Source: Ochrobactrum sp. Q0168
GTDB lineage: Bacteria > Pseudomonadota > Alphaproteobacteria > Rhizobiales > Rhizobiaceae
Assembly (NCBI RefSeq): GCF_016427605.1
Contig: NZ_JAELXQ010000003.1
Span: forward strand, 248,001 to 312,000
Reading direction: 5' to 3'
DNA: 64,000 bases
The notes under the pieces: generated by a model
The model's input: only the letters and a program-made list of their open reading frames with translations
Told to the model about the DNA's origin: nothing
The model's database searches: none
In this document: positions 8,426 to 16,784 of the stretch, one piece after another
How positions within the stretch are numbered: the first letter of the stretch is position 1
Layout of the letters: every line of letters begins with the position of its first letter
Made by a program: the position numbers and the translations under genes

Positions 8426-9987
8426 TGCGGTAGCTCCTTTTGCGACGACATCATGGCTTGGTAGAGCTGGTCTTCCGTCGCCTCGGCGGCGTCAAATTCC
8501 TTGACGATGCTTCCCGCATTCATGACGAGAATGCGGTCGGCGTTTTGCAGCAGTTCCGGCAGGTCATCGCTGACGATGATGAGGCCCATGCCCGCTTCGG
8601 CCAGTGTCTGGATGGCGCGGTAGATCGTATCCTTCGATCCGACATCGACGCCGACGGTCGGTCCGTGCAGCACAAGTAGCTTCGGACCGATGCTGAGCCA
8701 GCGCCCGATGAGAACGCGCTGCTGGTTGCCGCCCGAAAGAGCGCCGACCGGCAAATCCAGGTTCTTGGTGTTGAGGCGCATCTGCTCCATCAGCGAGGCG
8801 GCGATTTCGCGGCCCTTCTTCTGGTTGATGACGCCGAGGCTGTTGCTGAGACGGGTCAGGATCAGCGCGATTTCGTTCTCGAAAATCGACTTGTCGAGGA
8901 AAAGCCCCTCGGCCAGACGATCTTCCGGCACATAGCCGATGCCAAGTTCAATGGCTTCGGCAGGGCTCTTGACGTTGATCTTGCGGCCTTCGAGCGTGAT
9001 TGCGCCGTTGGATGCGGGATCGACGCCGGTGATCGCCATCGCCAGCTCGTTGCGGCCTGAATCGGCCAGACCCGTAATGCCGAGCACTTCACCCTTGCGA
9101 AGCGTCAGGTTGATATTCTTGAAATCCGGCGACGACAGGCCGTCCAGCTTTAGCAGTTCTTCTTTGCCCTGCGTGCCGGTCCGATAGCGTTCGGCGTCGA
9201 TTTCGCGACCGATCATCAGCTCGGAAAGCTGCTTCTTTGTGTAGTTTTCAATCGGGCCTTGCGCCACGCACTGGCCATCCCGGAACACCACGGCATTGCC
9301 GCCGATGCGATAGCATTCGTCGAGCTTATGGGTCACGAAGAGGACGGCGACATTGTCGGCGCGCAGACGATTGACGACTTCGATGAGGTTATCGACTTCG
9401 CGGCGCGTCAGCGACGTGGTCGGCTCGTCCATGATGACCAGCTTGGCGCTGGTAGCGATCGCGCGCGAAATGGCAACCAGCTGGCGCATGGCAAGCGGCA
9501 GTTCGGAAACGATAGTGTTCAGAAAGGCGCGGTCTGTCGGCAGGCCGACTGTACTCAGCGCGCGCTCCGCTGTCTGGCGCAGCTTGGTGCGGTCGAAACG
9601 GCGTAAGAGCTTGCCATTGCCTTCGACGAGCTGCTGATTAAGCGCTACGTTTTCCGCAACCGTGAGGTTCGGGATCAGCGAAAGGTCCTGATAGACGGTT
9701 TCGATGCCCGCCGCCAGCGACTGGATCGGATCGAGTTCTTTATAGGTCTTGCCATTGAGAACAATTTCACCCTCGCTCGGACCATGCGCGCCGGACATGA
9801 TCTTGATGACGGTGCTCTTGCCGCATCCGTTCTCGCCGAGAAGGTGATAGGCCTCTCCGAGATTGAGCGTGAGGTCGATGCCGCGCAATGCGTGCACGCC
9901 GCCAAACCGCTTGTGGATGTTGCGCAATTCGAGAAAGCGCTCCGGTGTCCGGCCGTTTTCCGTCTTATTGTTCATCGTCGTTGACAC
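8422..9987 (-). CDS. CUT2 ABC transporter ATP-binding protein (RbsA type)
   Basis: A roughly 520-residue protein with two fused ABC domains, typical of RbsA/XylG/MglA. The first has Walker A GENGCGKST and LVIMDEPTTSL. The second has a degenerate P-loop (GLADSGRNEL) and the signature LSGGNQQRVLIGRWL. I chose the GTG at 9987 because AGAGGA lies six bases upstream. The in-frame ATG at 10029 has no RBS, and ATG at 9975 is possible. It energises the two permeases of this operon. A strong hairpin (10080-10109) separates it from the binding-protein gene. Confidence 0.9.
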   Translation of the reverse strand: MSTTMNNKTENGRTPERFLELRNIHKRFGGVHALRGIDLTLNLGEAYHLLGENGCGKSTVIKIMSGAHGPSEGEIVLNGKTYKELDPIQSLAAGIETVYQDLSLIPNLTVAENVALNQQLVEGNGKLLRRFDRTKLRQTAERALSTVGLPTDRAFLNTIVSELPLAMRQLVAISRAIATSAKLVIMDEPTTSLTRREVDNLIEVVNRLRADNVAVLFVTHKLDECYRIGGNAVVFRDGQCVAQGPIENYTKKQLSELMIGREIDAERYRTGTQGKEELLKLDGLSSPDFKNINLTLRKGEVLGITGLADSGRNELAMAITGVDPASNGAITLEGRKINVKSPAEAIELGIGYVPEDRLAEGLFLDKSIFENEIALILTRLSNSLGVINQKKGREIAASLMEQMRLNTKNLDLPVGALSGGNQQRVLIGRWLSIGPKLLVLHGPTVGVDVGSKDTIYRAIQTLAEAGMGLIIVSDDLPELLQNADRILVMNAGSIVKEFDAAEATEDQLYQAMMSSQKELPQ

Positions 9988-10079
9988 GTTAATTCCTCTG
10001 CCACAGTGCATCATTGCGCTTGCGCGCAACGGTTCCGCTGTCGGCTGGCTGGCGGCAAAATCAACCGGGGTTGGTTGCC

Positions 10080-10109
10080 CGGATGCTTTCCATTCGCGGA
10101 AAGCACCCG
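10080..10109 (-). other. Intercistronic hairpin after the binding-protein gene
   Basis: A 12-bp stem with a 6-base loop. In the minus-strand RNA the single mismatch becomes a G-U pair. No U-run follows, so it fits an mRNA-stabilising or partial attenuation structure that keeps binding-protein expression above that of the transporter, rather than a full terminator. Confidence 0.5.
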
Positions 10110-10178
10110 AGGCTTTGACGCTATATGGCGGGGGTGAACGGAATCCACGCCACTAGCAGTCGGATCTTCCAAGGCTTC

Positions 10179-11189
10179 TTAGAACAGGTGTTCCTTGTAG
10201 GAATCCTTGTCGGCGATAACCATGCCGTTACCGATGACGAGGAGGCCTTCGCCTGCACCCTTCTTCACGGAAACCTTGTTGTAGCCTTCAACGCCGAGGT
10301 CGATGCCGTCCTTGACTTCCTTCTTTTCCAGAAGAAGCTTGGCGACGGCATTCATCGCCATACCAGCCTTCTGCGGATCCCAGAAGCCGATAGCCGTGAT
10401 GGCGCCGGATTCCAGAAGGTCAGCCGATGGGTTCGGTAGGCCGGTGCCGACGAGGCAGACCTTGCCGCTCAGACCAGCTTCATCGATCGCGCGGCCAATG
10501 CCGAGAACGTCATTGCCAGCCGAGCTCTGGAAGCCCTTCAGGTCAGGATGCTTGCGCAGGATTTCCTTGGCCTTTTCGTAGGTGCCGTTGGCATCGTCGA
10601 AGGATTCGTTGTTCGGGTCGACGAGCTGCATGTCCGGATACTGCTTGGCGTTTTCTTCAGCCGAGCCAACCCACTGCATATGCGTGCGGCTGCCGAGCGA
10701 GCCGACGAAGGTCGTCCACTTGCCGCTCTTGCCCATGCACTGTGCCAGACGTTCGTTCAGAGCTTTGCCATAGTCGGCATTGTCGAATGCTTCGACGTCG
10801 GCCATGGTGTTGACCTGGTTGTCGGCTTCGTGGGTCACGACAACAATGCCGCGTTCGATGGCGCGCTTGAACGTGCCTTCGAGAACGGCCGGGTCCATCG
10901 GAACGACAGCCAGAGCATTGACGCCCTTGGCGACCAGATCCTGAACGATCTGAAGCTGCTGTGCTGCGTCGGCAGTTGCCGGGCCGCTCTGGGTCGCAAC
11001 CACATCCGGGTTGGCCTTCTGATAGGCTTCAACGCCGGTGTTCATGCGGTCGAACCACGGAATACCGCTGATCTTGACGACGGTTGCGATGACCGGCTTT
11101 TCCTGCGCGACCAGAGTGCCTGCGCCGCCTGCGAGTGCAGTGGCAGCAATGAGCGCACCAGTGAGCAGCTTCTTCGTCTTAGCTTTCAT
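10179..11189 (-). CDS. CUT2 ABC transporter periplasmic sugar-binding protein
   Basis: A 336-residue RbsB-like protein. The N-terminus MKAKTKKLLTGALIAATALA followed by GGAGTLVAQE is a Sec signal peptide, with cleavage expected near residue 27. The mature part has the Peripla_BP_4 layout: VAKGVNALAVVPMDPAVLEG in the first lobe and a late SGAITAIGFWDPQKAG segment. The start is set at 11189 because GGAGGAAG precedes it; an ATG nine codons upstream lacks an RBS. It delivers the substrate to the two permeases on either side in the operon. The ligand is unknown. Confidence 0.9.
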   Translation of the reverse strand: MKAKTKKLLTGALIAATALAGGAGTLVAQEKPVIATVVKISGIPWFDRMNTGVEAYQKANPDVVATQSGPATADAAQQLQIVQDLVAKGVNALAVVPMDPAVLEGTFKRAIERGIVVVTHEADNQVNTMADVEAFDNADYGKALNERLAQCMGKSGKWTTFVGSLGSRTHMQWVGSAEENAKQYPDMQLVDPNNESFDDANGTYEKAKEILRKHPDLKGFQSSAGNDVLGIGRAIDEAGLSGKVCLVGTGLPNPSADLLESGAITAIGFWDPQKAGMAMNAVAKLLLEKKEVKDGIDLGVEGYNKVSVKKGAGEGLLVIGNGMVIADKDSYKEHLF

Positions 11190-11218
11190 GACTTCCTCCT
11201 CAGAAAGGTCCCTCAATA

Positions 11219-12244
11219 TTACGGTTTGGTGCCAGAGGGTTGAGCACCAATGGGTGCCTTGGTGCGATTGCCCAAGGTAAAGAAACTGGCGACGTCGTAG
11301 CGTCCGACAGCGAGGAATGCGAGCAGCAGCAGGCCCCAGGCAAAGTCGCGAACAAAGTTGGACAGTCCACCGAAGTTGAGCAGGCTCGACATGAGCTGCA
11401 AGGCGATGGCGCTCAGCACCACGCAGATGATGCGACCATAACCACCTTCTGGCTTCACGCCTGCCATCACGACGATGAGAATGGCGACTAGCAGATAGGA
11501 GCTGCCGTAATCATATTTCACGTTGACGTTGCGGGCGGCGATGATGACGCCTGCAATGCCAGCCAGCAGGCCGCTCGTCGCGTAGGTGGCGATCAGAACG
11601 CGGGCGCGTGGGAAGCCGGCAAAGACTGCCGCCTTCGGATTGGTGCCCATCAGCATCAGCCAGGCGCCGAAAGGTGTGAAGCGGACCACGGCGCCGATGA
11701 AAAGGGCAATCGCCAGGAAAATCAGGAAGCTGATCGGCACGGCCAGGAACATGTCATTGCCGATGCGCGACAGGAGGTCCGGGCTGCCGACCATTACAGC
11801 GCGGCCTTCCGAGACCACCACGGCCAGACCCATGAAGGCCATCTGCGTGCCGAGCGTACAGAGAATGGGCGTGATATTGAAACGCGCGATCAGGATGCCG
11901 TTGATGATGCCGCCTGCAAGGCCGATGAGCAGTGCAAGCACGATGAATGCAAGACTGAAGCCCAGCGGGTTCGCAGAGGCTGACACGAAGGACGATACGA
12001 CAACCGCTGAGAGCACGCCTGCCAGATTGGCGAGCGCGATGCCCGACAGATCGATGCCGCCGTTACCGGCGCACATGGCCAGCATCACGCCGATGGCGAG
12101 AAGGCCGATTTCAGGCACCTGGCCAGCCATGGACTGCAAGTTGAACAGGGAGAGAAAAGACCCGCCGGAGATGTACGCGCCAAGCGCGAGCAATCCCACA
12201 TTAATGACAACAAGCATGGCAAGCGGGTTGCTTGTCCTCTGCAT
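11219..12244 (-). CDS. CUT2 ABC transporter permease (second, operon-leading)
   Basis: A 341-residue RbsC-family membrane protein with NGGIDLSGIALANLAGV near residue 75 and many hydrophobic helices. The start at 12244 is preferred because GGAGGAG lies just upstream; an ATG five codons earlier overlaps that RBS. It is the first gene of the operon and begins only 17 bases downstream of a palindromic operator-like site. Two non-identical permeases in one CUT2 operon suggest a heterodimeric channel. Confidence 0.9.
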   Translation of the reverse strand: MQRTSNPLAMLVVINVGLLALGAYISGGSFLSLFNLQSMAGQVPEIGLLAIGVMLAMCAGNGGIDLSGIALANLAGVLSAVVVSSFVSASANPLGFSLAFIVLALLIGLAGGIINGILIARFNITPILCTLGTQMAFMGLAVVVSEGRAVMVGSPDLLSRIGNDMFLAVPISFLIFLAIALFIGAVVRFTPFGAWLMLMGTNPKAAVFAGFPRARVLIATYATSGLLAGIAGVIIAARNVNVKYDYGSSYLLVAILIVVMAGVKPEGGYGRIICVVLSAIALQLMSSLLNFGGLSNFVRDFAWGLLLLAFLAVGRYDVASFFTLGNRTKAPIGAQPSGTKP

Positions 12245-12569
12245 GGTCTCCTCCTGCATCGTTTACTAAACAAAATCTTATTTCACTAAACCTATTGCCT
12301 GGATAACAGCGATGTCAAGCGCATGCTGCTCAAAATTCCGTTGATTTGCGTCGGTTATCAGCTTAATCGTTTTAAAACACGACTGTTGTGTTTACTAAAC
12401 AAATTGTGTTTTATCGTTGTGCTTTCTGAGTAGCATGATGCGGATTTCCGAATAAGATGCGCATTGAAGAGGATTCCAGCCCGTCATTCTGGCTCTGCCA
12501 GAGGGGGCAGTGGGGCCGAATGGGCAAAGAGGGGAATGACGTGCTGAAGACGGCAGCCGTGCGGAGCGT
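12245..12569. promoter_or_regulatory. Divergent control region with LacI-type operators
   Basis: A 325-base intergenic region between the ABC/Dha operon and the lacI-type gene. It contains a perfect 13-bp palindrome TGTTTACTAAACA (12389-12401), a second copy with an 11-bp core GTTTACTAAAC (12261-12271), and a degenerate third TTTCACTAAAC (12281-12291) exactly 20 bases from the second. One site sits almost on the operon start and one is upstream of the regulator gene, as expected for a LacI-family repressor controlling both directions. No gene is seen in the rest of the region. Confidence 0.65.
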
Positions 12570-13655
12570 ATGAAAAAAAAGAAATCTTTTACGATCAGAG
12601 ATATTGCCGAGAATGCGGGTGTTTCCCCCGCCACGGTCTCGCTTGTACTCAACGGTAAGGGAGAAATCTCTGGCGAGACCCGTACGCGTGTTCTTGAAGC
12701 TGTGTCACGGCTGAATTACGTGCCGCGCGTCGCCAAGACCGGCAATGGCGCCACGGGGCCGGGCGAGACGATTCGCTTCCTGAAAATTTCCAAACATGGC
12801 GGCACGGTCAATCGCGACCACAGCGTGTTCGTTTCGGATTATATCGACGGCATGTCGTCGGAAGCGTCCCGCCGCAATTACACGCTGGAGGTGGCGAGCT
12901 TCGAGGGGCAGCCGGTCAGCGCCGTGGCGGAGTCGCTGGCAGGCGCACCCGTTCGTGGCGTCATCGCGCTCGGCACCGAATTGTCGGCGGTCGATATCCA
13001 TATGATTCAGGGCATGGGTCTGCCCACGGTTTTCATCGATACGTTCTACGATGTCGTTGAGGCTAACTTTGTCGACATGAACAATGAAGACGCGGTCTTC
13101 AAGGTGCTGTCGCACTTCAAGCAGTCCGGCTTTTCCCGCATCGGCTTTGTCGCCAGCCCCACCGAGACGATGAATTTCCGTCTGCGCCGCGACGCTTATT
13201 TGAAGAATATGCAGCGTTTGAACCTCAAGGTTCAGGCCGAGGATATTCTGTCGGTCGAATCGACCTATGAAGGCGCTTACCGCGACACGCGCGAATTGCT
13301 GCAGGCGGGGCACGAGCTTGCCGAATGCTATTTCTGCACCAACGACATCATCGCCTATGGTTTCATCCGGGCGCTGAAGGAAAGCGGTGTGCGTATTCCG
13401 GAAGATGTTTCGGTGATCGGCTTCGACAATCTGCCGCAAAGCGCCACCATGGAACCGATGCTGACGACGGTTGACGTGTCCAAGCGCAAGATCGGCAATC
13501 TGGCGGTGTCGATACTGGACGATCTGATCAATGCGGCGGAAAAACAGCCTGCGGTCAAGGTGCTTGTCGGCGCTGACCTTGTGGTCAGGCAGAGCGATTC
13601 GGTTCTGTCATCGCGTAAGAAGAAGAGTCCGCAGATGGAAAAAGCTGGCGAGTGA
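12570..13655 (+). CDS. LacI-family transcriptional regulator
   Basis: A 361-residue protein. Residues 8-29 form the LacI helix-turn-helix (TIRDIAENAGVSPATVSLVL) with the hinge helix following (LEAVSRLNYVPR). The remainder is a periplasmic-binding-like effector domain with the late SVIGFDNLPQSATMEPMLTT segment. The start is ATG followed by a lysine-rich tail. It is divergent from the ABC/Dha operon, and the TGTTTACTAAACA palindromes between them are its likely operators. The inducer is probably the transported sugar or its phosphorylated product (inference). Confidence 0.9.
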   Translation: MKKKKSFTIRDIAENAGVSPATVSLVLNGKGEISGETRTRVLEAVSRLNYVPRVAKTGNGATGPGETIRFLKISKHGGTVNRDHSVFVSDYIDGMSSEASRRNYTLEVASFEGQPVSAVAESLAGAPVRGVIALGTELSAVDIHMIQGMGLPTVFIDTFYDVVEANFVDMNNEDAVFKVLSHFKQSGFSRIGFVASPTETMNFRLRRDAYLKNMQRLNLKVQAEDILSVESTYEGAYRDTRELLQAGHELAECYFCTNDIIAYGFIRALKESGVRIPEDVSVIGFDNLPQSATMEPMLTTVDVSKRKIGNLAVSILDDLINAAEKQPAVKVLVGADLVVRQSDSVLSSRKKKSPQMEKAGE

Positions 13656-13828
13656 CTGCATTATTCCTCGGCAGCCCGGATTTTCTTGAAAACGGTTTTC
13701 GTTCTCGTTGCGCGGAAGATTATTTGTTTATAGCTTCGATCCTAACGACAAGTGGTTTTCCGCATCTCGGGCGCTGGCAGGATAATATTGCCGTTGAAGC
13801 GGCTATGGATGCGTTAAAGCTGCTCTGA
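13652..13828 (+). CDS. Possible 58-residue ORF overlapping the LacI stop
   Basis: A GTG overlapping the LacI stop codon (GTGA) opens a 58-codon frame that begins MTALFLGSPDFLENGF and ends at TGA 13826-13828, just before the aminotransferase gene. The end (VEAAMDALKLL) could form a helix. I recognise no family and see no RBS other than possible coupling. It may be a small coupled gene, a remnant of a larger domain, or chance. Confidence 0.2.
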   Translation: MTALFLGSPDFLENGFRSRCAEDYLFIASILTTSGFPHLGRWQDNIAVEAAMDALKLL

Positions 13829-13851
13829 TCGGTTTTAAAAGGGGAATTCGA

Positions 13852-15225
13852 ATGACCAGACAGCCCAATTCCGTTGAAGCTCGCGATATCGCTTATCATT
13901 TCCATTCAAACACCAATGCGCGCCGTCATGAAGAAATCGGCCCGGTGGTGATTGAGAAGGGCGATGGCATTTACGTCGAAGACAATAACGGCAAGCGCTA
14001 CATTGAGGCGATGGCTGGGCTTTGGAGCGTCGGCGTCGGCTTTTCGGAAAAGCGTCTGGCCGATGCAGCACATAAGCAGATGCTGAAGCTGCCTTATTCG
14101 CACACGTTCACGCATCGGTCGCATCAGCCCGTCATCGAACTGGCCGAAAAGCTGATCAGCATCGCGCCGGTGCCGATGAGCAAGGTCTATTTCACCAATT
14201 CCGGCTCGGAAGCCAACGACACCATTATCAAGATGCTGTGGTACCGCGCCAATGCCATGGGGCAGCCGCAACGCACCAAGATCATCGGTCGCAAGCGCGG
14301 TTATCATGGCGTGACGATTGCATCGGCCAGCGCCACCGGCCTGCCGGTCAATCACAACTCGTTCAATCTGCCGCTGCCGGGCTTCCTGCACACGACCTGC
14401 CCGCATTATTACCGCGATGCGCTGCCGGGCGAGACGGTGGATGAATTCACCACGCGTCTGGCTACGGAATTGGAGGATATGATCCTCGCCGAAGGACCGG
14501 AAACGGTTGCGGCTTTCATCGGCGAGCCGGTGATGGGCGCTGGCGGCGTTGTCGTGCCGCCCGAAGGCTACTGGGAAAAGATCCAGGCCGTGCTGCAGAA
14601 ATACGATATTCTGCTGATCGCCGACGAAGTGATCTGCGGTTTTGGTCGTACCGGCAATATGTTCGGTTCGCAGACCTTCAACATGAAGCCGGATGTCATG
14701 ACGCTGTCGAAGCAGATTTCGTCGTCTTATCTGCCGATTTCGGCTTTCATGTTCAATGATCGTGTCTATCAGCCGGTGGCGGATGAAAGCGCGCGTCTTG
14801 GCGTGTTCGGTCACGGTTATACGGGTTCGGGCCACCCGGTTGCAGCTGCGGTTGCGGTCGAAAACCTCAAGATCATCGAAGAGCGCGATCTGGTCACCAA
14901 TGCGCGTGAAACGGGCGCCTATATGCAAAAGCGCCTGCGCGAACTGGCCGATCATCCGCTGGTCGGCGAAGTGCGCGGCGTTGGTCTCATTGCGGCACTT
15001 GAGCTGGTTGGCGACAAGGCCACCAAAGCGCCGCATGAGAAGGTCGGTGCGCTCGGCGGTCTTGCCAATGCGGCGATGTTCAGCAACGGCGTCATCACGC
15101 GCAACATGGGAGACGCGATTGCATTCTGCCCGCCGATGATCATCACGCCTGCGCAGGTCGATGATGTTGTTGCGGCAACGAAGAAGGCGCTGGATGAAGT
15201 CGCCGCCTCGATCGGTCGCGGCTGA
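13852..15225 (+). CDS. Class III PLP-dependent aminotransferase (omega-transaminase type)
   Basis: A 457-residue class III aminotransferase. The N-terminus (QPNSVEARDIAYHFHS), GLWSVGVGFSE, NSGSEANDT, DEVICGFGRTGNMFGS and the PLP lysine in TLSKQISSSYLPISA (near residue 287) closely follow the omega-transaminase described from Ochrobactrum anthropi, as I remember that sequence. It transfers an amino group from an omega-amine such as a beta-amino acid, diamine or taurine-like compound to pyruvate or a similar oxo acid. RBS AAGGGG precedes the ATG. It stands alone between the LacI gene and a strong terminator. The tau genes lie 1.6 kb downstream, so a taurine:pyruvate role is possible but unproven. 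Confidence 0.88.
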   Translation: MTRQPNSVEARDIAYHFHSNTNARRHEEIGPVVIEKGDGIYVEDNNGKRYIEAMAGLWSVGVGFSEKRLADAAHKQMLKLPYSHTFTHRSHQPVIELAEKLISIAPVPMSKVYFTNSGSEANDTIIKMLWYRANAMGQPQRTKIIGRKRGYHGVTIASASATGLPVNHNSFNLPLPGFLHTTCPHYYRDALPGETVDEFTTRLATELEDMILAEGPETVAAFIGEPVMGAGGVVVPPEGYWEKIQAVLQKYDILLIADEVICGFGRTGNMFGSQTFNMKPDVMTLSKQISSSYLPISAFMFNDRVYQPVADESARLGVFGHGYTGSGHPVAAAVAVENLKIIEERDLVTNARETGAYMQKRLRELADHPLVGEVRGVGLIAALELVGDKATKAPHEKVGALGGLANAAMFSNGVITRNMGDAIAFCPPMIITPAQVDDVVAATKKALDEVAASIGRG

Positions 15226-15252
15226 TACGGAGCTTTTTCAAAGGACAAACAA

Positions 15253-15280
15253 AAACCCGCATCAGTGATGATGCGGGTTT
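15253..15280. terminator. Bidirectional terminator
   Basis: Perfect 12-bp stem AAACCCGCATCA / TGATGCGGGTTT with a GTGA loop, flanked by A- and T-rich bases on both sides, between the convergent aminotransferase and lhgO genes. Confidence 0.88.
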
Positions 15281-15307
15281 ACTTTTATGATGGTGGAAAA
15301 CGCCTGT

Positions 15308-16498
15308 TCAATTGCCTGTTTGCAAGCGTTGAAAGATCAGATTTCCGATGGGTAGGGCCGATGTGGCTGCTGGAGACGGCGCATTGCAGACATGAAGCAC
15401 ACGTTTCGTCTGATGGAACTTGAAGTCGTGAATGAGCTTGCCGTCTCGTGAAACGGCCTGCGCCCTGATCCCCGCCCGGTAAGGCCGAAGGTCACTTTCT
15501 TGCAAGGAAGGGCAATATTTCCGGCATTTTTCCAGATAGCTCTTCTTGAACAGACTATCCTTCATTTCTTCGAAACCGGACGATAGATGGGCGGTTATCA
15601 CCTTCCAGAAGCCGGGAAAGGCGGCATAGGTCGCCATATCGCGCAGACTGGCCGAGAATTTGGGATAGCCCTCGCGAGAAAGACCCAGAACGGCATTGGG
15701 CCCGACAGTGAGACTGCCATCGATCATCGGCGTCAGATGAATGCCGAGAAACGGCATTGAAGGGTCCGGCACCGGATAGATCATGCGCTCGACAAGTTTG
15801 TTCAGTTCGGGTCGCAAGGCGTAATATTCGCCGCGAAAGGGCACGATCTGGAAGTCGATATCGACACCGGACCGGCGGGCAAGGCGGTCGGCCTGCAACC
15901 CGGCGCAAGCGATGACCTGCCTGCTTTCCCCGACTTTTCCACCCGCATGGATGCGCGCGTCGTCCGCCCGTTCTTCAATACGGTCCACACTGACATTGAA
16001 CTCGATATCGCCGCCAGCGGCGCGAATGAGATCGGCCATGGCGCGGCACACCGCGCGATAATCGACAATCCCGCTTTGCTCGACGAGCAAAGCGGCAAGT
16101 CCTGTCACAGCGGGTTCGAATTCGCGCAATTCGCTACCGCTGAGACGGCGGCAGGTGATGCCGTTTGCGGCGGCGTTGGTTTCCAGCGCTGCGAGGCGCT
16201 GTACTTCCATATCGTTCGTCGCCACGACAAGCTTGCCGGGAACGCGATAGGCAATGTTGTTTTCGTCGCAAAACTGCTTCGTCATGCGCTCGCCAGCGCG
16301 GCAGAGTTCCGCCTTGAAGCTGCCGGGCTGATAATAGATGCCCGCATGAATCACACCGCTATTATGGCCGGTCTGATGCATCGCAACGGCGTTTTCCTTT
16401 TCCAGCACCAGAATGCGGGCTGAAGGTTCCTGCCGGACAATGGTAAGCGCCGTGGCAAGGCCGACAATACCGCCCCCGACGAGACAATAATCATACAT
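15308..16498 (-). CDS. lhgO: L-2-hydroxyglutarate oxidase
   Basis: A 396-residue FAD-dependent oxidase of the DAO family. The dinucleotide-binding motif VGGGIVGLATAL is at residues 7-18, then HQTGHNSGVIHAGIYY near 42-57, and the C-terminal YRAGIRAQAVSRDGKLIHDF typical of LhgO. It oxidises L-2-hydroxyglutarate to 2-oxoglutarate and passes electrons to the membrane quinone pool. Length matches the family (about 400). It is convergent with the aminotransferase gene and monocistronic. The 286-base upstream region contains a TGATGCATCA palindrome that could be an operator. Confidence 0.9.
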   Translation of the reverse strand: MYDYCLVGGGIVGLATALTIVRQEPSARILVLEKENAVAMHQTGHNSGVIHAGIYYQPGSFKAELCRAGERMTKQFCDENNIAYRVPGKLVVATNDMEVQRLAALETNAAANGITCRRLSGSELREFEPAVTGLAALLVEQSGIVDYRAVCRAMADLIRAAGGDIEFNVSVDRIEERADDARIHAGGKVGESRQVIACAGLQADRLARRSGVDIDFQIVPFRGEYYALRPELNKLVERMIYPVPDPSMPFLGIHLTPMIDGSLTVGPNAVLGLSREGYPKFSASLRDMATYAAFPGFWKVITAHLSSGFEEMKDSLFKKSYLEKCRKYCPSLQESDLRPYRAGIRAQAVSRDGKLIHDFKFHQTKRVLHVCNAPSPAATSALPIGNLIFQRLQTGN

Positions 16499-16784
16499 GA
16501 TGATGCCCGATATTTGCTGTCTGATGCATCAAAAACACCTCCCATAACGTCCCCCATGCGTCAATCGCAATGTAGCTCCTGTTGCGCGGACGAATAGTCC
16601 TCTTTTGGGTGCATAGTCGCTTATTGTCAGCGATGAGAATATTTTTTCTTTGCACGCAAAATTGGTATCCCGTTCCTCTACAACTGCTGCGCGTTGCTCG
16701 ATCATTGTCGGTATTGGAAGCGCTTGGGGCCGAGGGATAAGGCTGGCGCTTTCGGGGTGATCAACAGCTCGAACGAGGCGTGAG
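16499..16784. promoter_or_regulatory. Divergent promoter region lhgO / tauA
   Basis: A 286-base gap between the divergent lhgO and tau genes with no credible ORF. TGATGCATCA (16522-16531) is a perfect 10-bp palindrome 24 bases upstream of lhgO and is a candidate operator. An AT-rich tract around 16620-16650 may belong to the tau promoter. Confidence 0.3.

Noticed and set aside
5721-13655. Erythritol (eryABCD-type) operon of Brucella
   Set aside because: No EryA-type FGGY kinase, EryB or EryC is present here; the kinase is of the DhaK/DhaL family.
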